A stretch of DNA of 64,000 bases from SSEF01 sp964604195 (lineage in GTDB: Bacteria > Patescibacteriota > Minisyncoccia > Moranbacterales > UBA1568), in assembly GCA_964604195.1 (NCBI GenBank), contig CAZRXW010000001.1:1-64000 (forward strand). The letters are read 5' to 3'. The translations under genes were made by a program, and so were the position numbers. This document shows positions 1-7,003 of this stretch, in pieces (position 1 is the first letter of the stretch; each line of letters starts with the position of its first letter). Below the pieces are notes generated by a model, which worked only from the letters and a program-made list of their open reading frames with translations, was not told the DNA's origin and ran no database searches.

Positions 1-97
1 GGGAAAATCCGCGCCTCTCAGAGAAGAAAAAACACCTAAGAGAATACATTAGACCCATTTTTATATATTACAAATTCCAAGACCATTAGATCCTAGG

Positions 98-220
98 ATG
101 AAAATGGTTGACCCAGAAATTGAACGATGTGCTTATTTAGCGACTGAGACGGCAAGAGAAAAGAGTCAGTCTGAAACGGGGGAATATTATGCAGGAATTT
201 GGAAAAAAGACATTCGATAA
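98..220 (+). CDS. possible small protein, 40 aa, unrecognised
   Basis: A short open frame (ATG to TAA) upstream of the pheS promoter encodes about 40 residues, mostly charged and polar (starts MKMVDPEIERCAYLATETA, ends WKKDIR). An in-frame stop about 45 nt upstream shows it is not the tail of a longer frame. Only a weak Shine-Dalgarno-like AGGA lies close to the ATG. The amino-acid composition looks protein-like rather than random, but I do not recognise it. It could equally be a chance frame in the leader region before pheS. Confidence 0.3.
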   Translation: MKMVDPEIERCAYLATETAREKSQSETGEYYAGIWKKDIR

Positions 221-240
221 TTGCTCCAAAAAATGATACT

Positions 241-269
241 TTGACCGGTGGCCTGGCTTCGGATAAAAT
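241..269 (+). promoter_or_regulatory. sigma-70-type promoter for pheS, leaderless
   Basis: TTGACC at 241-246, a 17-nt spacer and TAAAAT at 264-269 match the -35/-10 consensus well. The expected transcription start falls at about 275-277, on top of the pheS ATG at 276, so the mRNA would have little or no 5' leader. Confidence 0.7.
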
Positions 270-275
270 GACAGC

Positions 276-1307
276 ATGATGCTTGAACGACTGAAAACCC
301 TCCATAGCGAAGCCCTTGACCGACTGACGGCAGCTACGAGTATCGGGACTCTCAAAGAATGGGAGAATCTTTATCTTGGCCGAAAGAGCGAATTCAATAC
401 CCTCCTCAAGGGGCTCAAGGACCTCCCTGCTGAAGAGCGGAAGGCAGTGGGTATTTTTGGAAATCAGGCCAAACAAGAACTCCTGACACGGTTTGAAGAG
501 AAAAAATTTTTGCTTGAGCAGTCGGGGGAAAATGCGCTCGGGAAAGAGATAGACGTGACACTTCCAGGGCACGGATCAAGTATTGGTCATCTTCATCCGA
601 TTACTCAGATCGAACATGAGATTGAGGATATTTTTACTTCGATGGGTTTCGCTATAGCTGATGGGCCAGAGGTGGAGAGCGAGTGGTACAACTTTGACGC
701 CCTCAATTTCCCTCCTGATCATCCAGCTCGTGATATGCAGGATGCATTCTGGCTTGAAGGTGAGTGGGGAAAGCAAAAATATTTTCCCCGGACGCATACC
801 TCATCGGTACAGGTGCGCTACATGGAGACGCATACGCCACCGTTTCAAATTGTTATTCCAGGGAGAATTTTTCGCAATGAAGCGACCGACGCCTCGCACG
901 AACACACTTTTCACCAGTTTGAGTGTTTGGTAGTAGGGGATACGGTTTCGGTAGCTAATTTCAAACATTTAGCAGAAACGTTCTTCACTGCTTTCTTTGG
1001 GAAAAAAGTAGAGGTTCGTCTCCGGCCAAGCTTCTTTCCGTTTACCGAACCATCATTTGAGTTCGATGTGAATTGTCTCCTCTGTAATGGCGCGGGGTGC
1101 CCAGTGTGCAAAGGAACTGGCTGGCTTGAGATCGGTGGCGCAGGTATGGTGCATCAAAATGTACTCATGGCAGCTGGTTACAAACGCAATCAGTACCAGG
1201 GCTTTGCGTGGGGATTTGGTCTTACTCGGTTGGCGATGATGAAATACAAGATTACCGATATCCGCCTCCTCATGTCGGGTGACTTACGCTTTATAAGGCA
1301 ATTCTAG
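276..1307 (+). CDS. pheS: phenylalanine--tRNA ligase alpha subunit
   Basis: Catalytic subunit of the (alpha-beta)2 PheRS that charges tRNA-Phe. The 343-residue length is normal for bacterial PheS. An N-terminal helical arm (about residues 1-85) is followed by the class II core with the typical PGHGSSIGHLHPITQ, GPEVESEWYNFDALNFP, RTHTSSVQVRYM and GRIFRNEATDASHEHTFHQ motifs, and a final GFAWGFGLTRLAMMKY (motif 3). A Cys-rich stretch, CLLCNGAGCPVCKGTGW, sits before motif 3 and resembles a zinc knuckle. The second ATG at 279 is an equally possible start. A leaderless promoter fits either one. It is followed by a small membrane gene and pheT, probably as one transcript. Confidence 0.96.
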   Translation: MMLERLKTLHSEALDRLTAATSIGTLKEWENLYLGRKSEFNTLLKGLKDLPAEERKAVGIFGNQAKQELLTRFEEKKFLLEQSGENALGKEIDVTLPGHGSSIGHLHPITQIEHEIEDIFTSMGFAIADGPEVESEWYNFDALNFPPDHPARDMQDAFWLEGEWGKQKYFPRTHTSSVQVRYMETHTPPFQIVIPGRIFRNEATDASHEHTFHQFECLVVGDTVSVANFKHLAETFFTAFFGKKVEVRLRPSFFPFTEPSFEFDVNCLLCNGAGCPVCKGTGWLEIGGAGMVHQNVLMAAGYKRNQYQGFAWGFGLTRLAMMKYKITDIRLLMSGDLRFIRQF

Positions 1308-1315
1308 TCTTCTCT

Positions 1316-1531
1316 ATGAAATGGTTTGTTGTAGTGATAATTTTTGTGGGAGTGATAGCGGTTTTTATTTGGCCGGTATGCAAGGCTATTCCTCCAGAAG
1401 CGCTCGATAGTTTCAATATCCCGATAGAAAAACGATCAACGGAGCGGGGGATGGTATGGAAGACATGGCAATTTAAAGAAGGAAATTGGTATCAGTGTAA
1501 ATCTCGTTTTGAGAGGTTTGGTTTTAATTAA
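1316..1531 (+). CDS. small membrane-anchored protein, 71 aa, unrecognised
   Basis: A 71-residue protein lies in the short gap between pheS and pheT, 8 nt after the pheS stop. It begins with one hydrophobic segment (about residues 3-22, WFVVVIIFVGVIAVFIWPV), followed by a polar tail rich in Trp, Lys and Glu that probably faces the outside. No family is recognised. Its position within the pheS-pheT unit suggests co-transcription, but nothing in the sequence ties it to tRNA charging. The hydrophobic segment and clean frame make it likely to be a real gene. Confidence 0.6.
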   Translation: MKWFVVVIIFVGVIAVFIWPVCKAIPPEALDSFNIPIEKRSTERGMVWKTWQFKEGNWYQCKSRFERFGFN

Positions 1532-1540
1532 TCATTTCGT

Positions 1541-3910
1541 ATGCTCTTTAGTTATTCTTGGCTCAAGGAACTCTCTGGTACCAAACGCTCACCTGAAAAA
1601 TTGGCAGAGCTCTTGTTGACGCATGCGTTTGAGGTGGAGTCTTTCGAACAGTATCAGCATGGGCTCCAAAATGTTGTTGTGGGCAAAGTAGTTTCGGTTG
1701 TGCAGCACCCCAATGCCGATCGCTTGCGAGTAGCCAAGGTATCCATCGGGAAGAAGGATACTCGTGAAATTGTTTGTGGTGCTCCCAACCTCGCCCTTCA
1801 TCAAAAGGTTGCGGTGGCACTTCCTGGTGCCAAGTTGCCTGATGGCATCGTGATCAAAGAGACAGAGCTCAGGGGGGTGAAATCATCTGGAATGATCTGT
1901 TCAGCCAAGGAGCTCGGAATAGGGAGTGACCACACTGGTATCCTCGTTCTTCCAGCAGATGCTCCGATTGGTAAGGATTTTGCTCTGTATGCTGGTTTGG
2001 ATGATGTAGTGATGGACATCAAGATTTTGCCCGATCGAAGTTGTGATGCTCTTTCTTATCGGGGTTTGGCTCATGAGATCGCTGCTTTGGAGGGGAGTGA
2101 GCCTGCTTTCCTCAAACCTATGAGCAAGGCATCGTATCGGCTCAGAAAGGGTGGTAAGGCACCAAAAGTAACACTGAAAACGGAGCGCTCTGGCCGCTAT
2201 ATCGCACTTGCCCTCCCTAAACTTGTACTTGCCCCAACGCCGCTTATAGCAGAGGTGAGGCTCTTGCTTTCGGGACTCCGGCCTATTAGTCCAGTAGTGG
2301 ATCTTACCAATTACCTCATGCTTGAGACAGGCCAGCCGATCCATGCTTTTGATGCCGCTCATATTCCCAAAGGAGGTATTGTGGTCCGGGATGCCAAGAA
2401 AAATGAAGCGCTCACGCTTTTGGATGATACAGTGCTTTCTCTCTCCAAGGACGACATTGTCATCGCTGATAGTCGCCGCGCCTTGGCTCTTGCAGGAGTC
2501 ATGGGGGGCAAACACTCGGGTATAAGCAGCGATTCAAAGTCTGTGGTGTTTGAGCTCGCTCATTTTGATGCCAAGAGTATTCGGCGTACCGAAAAGCGCT
2601 ATCGGATGCAGACGGATGCGGCCTATCGTTTTGAGCGCGGCATTGATCTTGGCCGACCGGGTGAGGTGATGGCTCTTTTAGCGGAGAAGGCTGCTCTCTG
2701 GGGTCTTGGTCATGATTTCTTTTACCGAGAGGTGGGGGTTAAGCTTCCTAAGCCAAAATCTATTACGCTCGAACTCGAAGCGGTGGCGAGTCTTTTGGGG
2801 GCTAAAGTACCACTTTTTGAAATCGTACAGTATTGTTCCTGGCTTGGTCTTTCGGTCAAAAAACTTCCCAATCGCCAAGCGCTTCAGGTTACTCCACCAC
2901 TGCGTCGACCAGATCTGAGCACCCCAGAAGATATTATTGAAGAAATTGGGCGAACACGCGGGTATAGCGCTATAGAGCCGCTCCCTCTTGCTCTTCCAGC
3001 GGTACCATTGGTCCGAGACGGGGATAAAGCATTTGAACGTACACTGAAACATACCCTCGCTCATCTTGGTTTTGATGAAGTCATGACCTATTCCTTTTAT
3101 AGCGAGAAGTCAGCTCTCGCGTCGGGATATGCTCCGACCGAACATTTGAAATTGGCCAACCCCATGAATCCTGATCAGGCTCTCATGAGGAGAAGTCTTT
3201 TCCCGGGGCTTCTTCGAGCGGCACTCAACAATACTGCCCACTCAACCCGCTTCTCGCTCTTTGAATTTGGCAGTGTTTATTTTCCCACTAAGGAAAAGCC
3301 CGATGAAGAGAAAAAAGTAGCACTCCTCTGTTTCGATCGTGAAAGCACTTCTGTTGAGGCAAGTTTTCTTGATTTCAAAGGACGGGTAGAAGCACTTTTT
3401 GGTCAGCTCAAGGTCCCGGTAAAGTTTTTGCCAGTATTGGTAGCGGTGCCGCGCTATCTCGAGTCAGGGGGAGCCGCCAATCTTACTGTGCAGGGTGAAA
3501 TTTTTGGAACGATTGGTATTGTAAAAGATGTTGCTATCCAGAAGTTTGGCAAGCGTGCTGTATTATTCTTTGTCGAATTTTCGGTCAAGACGGCCGCTGC
3601 TTTCCAAGAACAAGAGCGAGTCTTCCAAAGGATTGCTCGTTTTCCTATGGCAGAGAGGGATATTTCTCTCATTGGTCCAAAAGAGGTAACGTACGATAGG
3701 CTGCTTCAGGTTATTGAGTCAGCTGGCGCACCACTCCTGAGGAAGGTAGAACTGTTTGATGTCTATCCCACTGAAGAAGAAAAGAGCTTTTCTCTTCATC
3801 TTGGTTTTCAGTCTGATGAACGGACGCTCTCCGGCGAGGAGATGGATCGCTCTTTTGACGCGATAGTAGCAGCAGCTGGGGAACATCTCAATATGAGATT
3901 AAAGCTTTAA
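1541..3910 (+). CDS. pheT: phenylalanine--tRNA ligase beta subunit
   Basis: Beta subunit of PheRS, 789 residues, full length. The order is normal: N-terminal EMAP/tRNA-binding fold (about residues 40-150, with VVGKVVSVVQHPNADRLRV), the B3/B4 editing region (about 205-390, with SPVVDLTNYLMLETGQPIHA), B5 (about 395-475), the catalytic-like domain (PEDIIEEIGRTRGY, then MNPDQALMRRSLFPGLL) and a C-terminal FDX-ACB anticodon-binding domain ending in LSGEEMD. It contributes tRNA binding and hydrolysis of mischarged Tyr-tRNA-Phe. It is 9 nt downstream of the small membrane gene and co-oriented with pheS. Confidence 0.96.
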   Translation: MLFSYSWLKELSGTKRSPEKLAELLLTHAFEVESFEQYQHGLQNVVVGKVVSVVQHPNADRLRVAKVSIGKKDTREIVCGAPNLALHQKVAVALPGAKLPDGIVIKETELRGVKSSGMICSAKELGIGSDHTGILVLPADAPIGKDFALYAGLDDVVMDIKILPDRSCDALSYRGLAHEIAALEGSEPAFLKPMSKASYRLRKGGKAPKVTLKTERSGRYIALALPKLVLAPTPLIAEVRLLLSGLRPISPVVDLTNYLMLETGQPIHAFDAAHIPKGGIVVRDAKKNEALTLLDDTVLSLSKDDIVIADSRRALALAGVMGGKHSGISSDSKSVVFELAHFDAKSIRRTEKRYRMQTDAAYRFERGIDLGRPGEVMALLAEKAALWGLGHDFFYREVGVKLPKPKSITLELEAVASLLGAKVPLFEIVQYCSWLGLSVKKLPNRQALQVTPPLRRPDLSTPEDIIEEIGRTRGYSAIEPLPLALPAVPLVRDGDKAFERTLKHTLAHLGFDEVMTYSFYSEKSALASGYAPTEHLKLANPMNPDQALMRRSLFPGLLRAALNNTAHSTRFSLFEFGSVYFPTKEKPDEEKKVALLCFDRESTSVEASFLDFKGRVEALFGQLKVPVKFLPVLVAVPRYLESGGAANLTVQGEIFGTIGIVKDVAIQKFGKRAVLFFVEFSVKTAAAFQEQERVFQRIARFPMAERDISLIGPKEVTYDRLLQVIESAGAPLLRKVELFDVYPTEEEKSFSLHLGFQSDERTLSGEEMDRSFDAIVAAAGEHLNMRLKL

Positions 3911-3949
3911 ATAAGCCATTTATTTTGCTTTCTTGGCGTTAGTTTTCTG

Positions 3950-3978
3950 TTGACTAAAATTGTTTTTTGTGATATGAT
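3950..3978 (+). promoter_or_regulatory. promoter for the RNase P RNA
   Basis: TTGACT (3950-3955), a 17-nt AT-rich spacer and TATGAT (3973-3978) form a near-consensus promoter. The predicted start at about 3985 lies just upstream of the P1 helix of the RNA. Confidence 0.8.
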
Positions 3979-4228
3979 GGTCCAGTTGGAAGATCTTTTA
4001 CAAAACAGGTTGGACTACTGCGCTACGGTGTGGAAAGTCCGGACATCGACCCTCTCATTTTTGGAGAGGGAAGGGTAGTGGGTAACGCCCACACGTCGTG
4101 AGACGCGAGGTGCGAGCAGAGACGCTCATGGAATGAGAATTTCAGAGCCCTTGTCTTTGACAAGGTGAGTCCTCGTAGTGATATGAGGGGTGAAACGGCT
4201 AAATCCTTACTTCGATGCAAGGTCGTGT

Positions 4229-4328
4229 CCCGCACCTTTTCAGGTTGATAAAGATAATTTTGGTATATACCAGATGACCGTCTTTTTAGAGAGATGGTTG
4301 TTGGTTTACGAGTCTGAAAAGGTGCGGG
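4229..4328 (+). repeat. first inverted pair of the repeated rnpB stem (P15-P17 region)
   Basis: CCCGCACCTTTTCAG at 4229-4243 is the exact reverse complement of CTGAAAAGGTGCGGG at 4314-4328, enclosing about 70 nt. The 12-nt core CCCGCACCTTTT recurs in the P19 stem, so the RNA holds two copies of each strand. Pairing between the 4229 arm and the 4655-4666 arm is therefore an alternative fold. Confidence 0.85.
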
Positions 4329-4380
4329 AAGAACCGCAAAGATTTCTCTAGTAATAGAGAAGCAAGAGAAATAGTAGTCA

Positions 4381-4666
4381 CCCCGCACCTTTTAGTCTTG
4401 AGAGAGTTTTATGTACTATATGTACTGAGGAGCAGGCAAAAAGATATTTTCTATATTGGCTGTACTGAAGATCTTAAGAAAAGAATTCTTCAGCACAACA
4501 ATGGAGAGTCTCGAGCCACAAAGTCCGCTGCTCTTTGGGAGTTGATATATTACGAGGCTTATACTTCTTTAAGTTTAGCGAGACGTCGTGAGTTGAGGTT
4601 AAAACATCATGGAAAAGGTTTAGCTGAACTCAAAAAGAGAGTTATTGAAGACTAAAAGGTGCGGGG
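4381..4666 (+). repeat. perfect 19-bp inverted repeat framing the GIY-YIG ORF (rnpB P19)
   Basis: CCCCGCACCTTTTAGTCTT at 4381-4399 and its exact complement at 4648-4666 form the P19 stem, placed directly before the conserved 3' ACAGAATCCGGCTTAT of the RNase P RNA. The ORF start codon TTG (4398-4400) overlaps the end of the left arm, and its stop TAA (4653-4655) lies inside the right arm. The arms could also be read as terminal inverted repeats of a small mobile unit. Confidence 0.85.
4398..4655 (+). CDS. GIY-YIG domain nuclease (UPF0213-like) encoded inside rnpB
   Basis: An 85-residue single-domain GIY-YIG protein. The GIY-equivalent strand is FYVLYVLRSR (residues 4-13) and the YIG-equivalent is FYIGCTEDLKKRILQHNNG, carrying the Arg expected in the active site. 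YYEAYTS and ARRRELRLKHHGK follow, where the family keeps its conserved Glu and basic residues. This matches the compact stand-alone UPF0213/YhbQ type in length and layout. The start is TTG at 4398; the nearby ATG at 4410 is out of frame. No Shine-Dalgarno is visible, and the region upstream of the start is locked in the P19 stem. The whole frame lies within the RNase P RNA on the same strand. Stand-alone members are reported as DNA-binding or structure-specific nucleases; a homing or RNA-linked role here is inference. Confidence 0.82.
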   Translation: MREFYVLYVLRSRQKDIFYIGCTEDLKKRILQHNNGESRATKSAALWELIYYEAYTSLSLARRRELRLKHHGKGLAELKKRVIED

Positions 4667-4729
4667 TACAGAATCCGGCTTATAGACCTGTTTTGTAAAA
4701 GTGCTTTCAATTATTAGTTATTCAAGCTT

Positions 4730-6145
4730 GTGAAACGATCAGAAATCTATTTTGGTGCCCTGCAGCTCCCGGTGGATTTCGTGATGATACTGTTGGCGGC
4801 CGCCTCCGCTTATTTTTTGCGTGGCACAGAATTTTTTCAGCCGTACGTTTCGCGAGTGTTCAACCTGGCCTTTGATGATTATTTTCGGTTTGCACTCACG
4901 GTAGCACCACTCTTCATCGTTATTTTGGCGATCGAAGGATTGTACCGTATGCGGGTCACTCGTCGTTTGTGGCAAGAACTCTATGGGGTGACCAAGGCTA
5001 TTACGATTGGTCTCATCATTCTCATGATTGCGGTATTCCTCCAGCGAGAATGGTTTTCGTCACGCTTTGTTATCCTGGTCTCTTGGTTTTTGGCAGTGGT
5101 CTATGTTGTTTTTGCTCGTTTTCTCTTGCAGCGCGTACAGCGTTGGTTTCTTATTCATCGGGGAGTAGGAGTACACAGACTTCTCCTTATTGGGACCAAT
5201 CAACGCATGTATGCTCTCAAGAAGCTGCTCACCCGAGATAAGACACTTGGCTACCGAGTAGTTGATCATATTGATACGGCGAGCGTGACGAGAGTCAAAG
5301 AGATTCGTGCCAAAAAGGGGATTGATGAGATTGTTATTGGCGATCCGACTCTGACTGATGATGAACAGGAGAAATTGTTTGACTATTGTCAGATCAACAA
5401 TATTACCTACAAGTATTTCCCGACAACTCTCCAGACGCCACGTTTTGAAATGAAAATTTTCAATGGCGAGCCAGTGATCGAATTTCAGCATACACCGCTT
5501 GATGGGTGGGGCAAGGTTTTGAAGCGAGCCTTTGATATCGTGGCGGGAGTTATCCTGACGATTCTCTTTTCCCCAGTGATGCTCATTATTGCTCTCCTCA
5601 TCAAACTTGAGGATGCTGGTGGTCCAGTTATTTATACCAACGAACGTATTGGTGAGAATGGTGAGAAAATTCCTGTCTTCAAGTTTCGCTATATGCAGTG
5701 GAAGTGGTGTATTAATAAGGCGAATCCCAATTTTCAAGAGGCGCTGGCCTATGAAAAAGAGCTCATCGCCGAGCGCAGTCTCCGTGAAGGGCCACTCTAC
5801 AAAATCAAGGATGATCCACGTAAGACGAGGGTGGGAGCGATTATTGAGCGCTATTCTATCGATGAACTTCCACAGCTTTTCAATGTTCTCCGAGGAGAGA
5901 TGAGTCTTGTGGGCCCACGGCCGCATCAGAAGCGAGAAGTGGAAAAGTATAGTGAATATCACCGTCGTCTCCTTACTATCAAACCCGGAGTCACTGGGAT
6001 GGCCCAGGTATCCGGCCGCTCAGATCTCGATTTCGAAGACGAGTATCGACTGGATGTGTTTTATATCGAGAACTGGTCTCTTTGGCTCGACATCCTCATC
6101 TGCTTCAAAACAGCTGCCGCTCTTATCCGCCGCCGCAGGAATTAG
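4730..6145 (+). CDS. polyprenyl-phosphate sugar phosphotransferase (WcaJ/WbaP type)
   Basis: A membrane enzyme of 471 residues that transfers a sugar-1-phosphate to undecaprenyl phosphate, the first step of surface polysaccharide assembly. It has four or five N-terminal transmembrane segments (about residues 10-150), a CoA-binding-like Rossmann region (about 155-255), a further membrane segment (FDIVAGVILTILFSPVMLII) and the bacterial sugar transferase domain with YTNERIGENG, PVFKFRYM, DELPQLFNVLRGEMSLVGPRP and KPGVTGMAQVSGR. The start is GTG at 4730, 30 nt after the rnpB P1 helix, so readthrough from rnpB is possible. It probably acts with the rhamnose genes further on. The donor sugar cannot be told from sequence. 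Confidence 0.9.
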   Translation: MKRSEIYFGALQLPVDFVMILLAAASAYFLRGTEFFQPYVSRVFNLAFDDYFRFALTVAPLFIVILAIEGLYRMRVTRRLWQELYGVTKAITIGLIILMIAVFLQREWFSSRFVILVSWFLAVVYVVFARFLLQRVQRWFLIHRGVGVHRLLLIGTNQRMYALKKLLTRDKTLGYRVVDHIDTASVTRVKEIRAKKGIDEIVIGDPTLTDDEQEKLFDYCQINNITYKYFPTTLQTPRFEMKIFNGEPVIEFQHTPLDGWGKVLKRAFDIVAGVILTILFSPVMLIIALLIKLEDAGGPVIYTNERIGENGEKIPVFKFRYMQWKWCINKANPNFQEALAYEKELIAERSLREGPLYKIKDDPRKTRVGAIIERYSIDELPQLFNVLRGEMSLVGPRPHQKREVEKYSEYHRRLLTIKPGVTGMAQVSGRSDLDFEDEYRLDVFYIENWSLWLDILICFKTAAALIRRRRN

Positions 6146-6167
6146 AGAGCGCCTATACGTAAGTCCG

Positions 6168-6193
6168 AAAAGTCCCGAGAAAGGGACTTTTTT
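6168..6193 (+). terminator. rho-independent terminator after the sugar transferase
   Basis: AAAGTCCC (6169-6176) and GGGACTTT (6183-6190) pair around a GAGAAA loop and run into a T tract. It ends the transcript begun upstream of the sugar transferase. Confidence 0.85.
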
Positions 6194-6295
6194 ACTCCCA
6201 TTTTTTGTATTTTTAAAATAACGCTATACTTTTCTAAGAGCGTCAATATTTACATTTTTACCCCACTTGCTACAGTGGAGTGTCACACAATCCTT

Positions 6296-6952
6296 ATGGA
6301 CAAACGCCTTTTCATTATCCTCTTTGCTCTCGTCATCCTTCTTGTAGGTGGCTATTTCGCCTGGCAGAAGCAGCAATCAGTGACTACTCCGACACCGGTC
6401 GTCACTGAACCAGTGGTGAAGGAACCAGTGCCAGCCCCAACCGAAGAACCTATCGATACCTCTGACTGGAAGACCTATCGGAACGAGGAGTATGGGTTTG
6501 AGTTTAAGTATCCGAAGGAGTGGGCTATTAAGAAAACTACGACACCTGCCGTGTTTTATCTAAGATCAGAAAAATTTCAACCAGTGTTTCTAGGGAATTT
6601 AGCGTCAGGGGAACCATTTTACTCAGATGGAGAGATAAAAGTAGAAATATTTACTAATGTACATAACCTATCCATTCAGGAGAGATATTCACAGTTTGAT
6701 GATATTTATCGTGCATATGCGAATGATCCAAAACTTTTGTCCACTTTAACGAACGTCAATCATAATGACTTGTTAACCTTTGAAACACATAGAGGCTTTG
6801 GCAGAAATTTAGATTCGGATGAATACCAAACAGTGAGAATTCTTAAAATCAAAGACAAAATCCTTCACTTCGACTACATCTCTCAGAATCAGCCCGATTC
6901 ACGGGTCGAGCAGATTCTCGCAGGTGTAGTACATTCAGTGAGCGAGCTATAG
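6296..6952 (+). CDS. membrane-anchored envelope protein with PsbP-like core
   Basis: About 218 residues. One N-terminal transmembrane helix (LFIILFALVILLVGGYFAW) is followed by a Pro/Val/Thr/Glu-rich linker (about residues 30-60) and a globular domain. That domain starts YRNEEYGFEFKYPKEW, the entry motif of PsbP/MOG1-like folds seen in many small anchored lipid- or surface-associated proteins. It is predicted to face outside. ATG at 6296 is chosen because the hydrophobic helix follows at once, in place of the upstream in-frame start at 6275. The C-terminal half is more AT-rich than the first 200 nt. Function is unknown. Confidence 0.7.
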   Translation: MDKRLFIILFALVILLVGGYFAWQKQQSVTTPTPVVTEPVVKEPVPAPTEEPIDTSDWKTYRNEEYGFEFKYPKEWAIKKTTTPAVFYLRSEKFQPVFLGNLASGEPFYSDGEIKVEIFTNVHNLSIQERYSQFDDIYRAYANDPKLLSTLTNVNHNDLLTFETHRGFGRNLDSDEYQTVRILKIKDKILHFDYISQNQPDSRVEQILAGVVHSVSEL

Positions 6953-7003
6953 CCATAGCAAGCAAGCTGGTTCGTTAACAACTTTCTATGGAAGGAAAGC
7001 AAG

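Larger units (their letters stand above)
3996..4700 (+). ncRNA. rnpB: RNase P RNA with an ORF-containing P19 helix
   Basis: RNA subunit of RNase P, the ribozyme that removes tRNA 5' leaders. The ends form a perfect 15-bp P1 helix (TTTTACAAAACAGGT at 3996-4010 with its complement at 4686-4700). Hallmark segments occur in the right order: GGAAAGTCCGGAC, AGGGTAGTGGGTAACGCCCA, GAAACGGCTAAATCC, GATGCAAGGTC, a P18-like hairpin (about 4341-4371) and the 3' ACAGAATCCGGCTTAT. At about 705 nt it is far longer than the usual 350-420. Most of the excess is an elongated P19 (4381-4666), a perfect 19-bp stem whose 248-nt loop encodes a GIY-YIG protein. The P15-P17 region (4229-4328) is closed by a stem that shares 12 nt with P19. 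Removing P19 leaves about 420 nt, a normal size. Confidence 0.93.

Noticed and set aside
1901..2515. A 204-residue minus-strand frame over pheT
   Set aside because: Antisense shadow of pheT with protein-unlike composition.
4229..4666. A CRISPR array, because of the repeated 12-mers in rnpB
   Set aside because: The copies are in inverted pairs with unequal spacers and coincide with RNase P RNA helices; no CRISPR array is present in the window.
3996..4700. A group I or II intron carrying the GIY-YIG ORF in rnpB
   Set aside because: The sequence around the ORF is only a simple perfect stem; there is no room for an intron core, and the stem fits P19 of the mature RNA.
5060..5962. A 300-residue open frame on the minus strand over the sugar transferase
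   Set aside because: Antisense shadow of a clear sugar transferase; no promoter, ribosome site or family motif.
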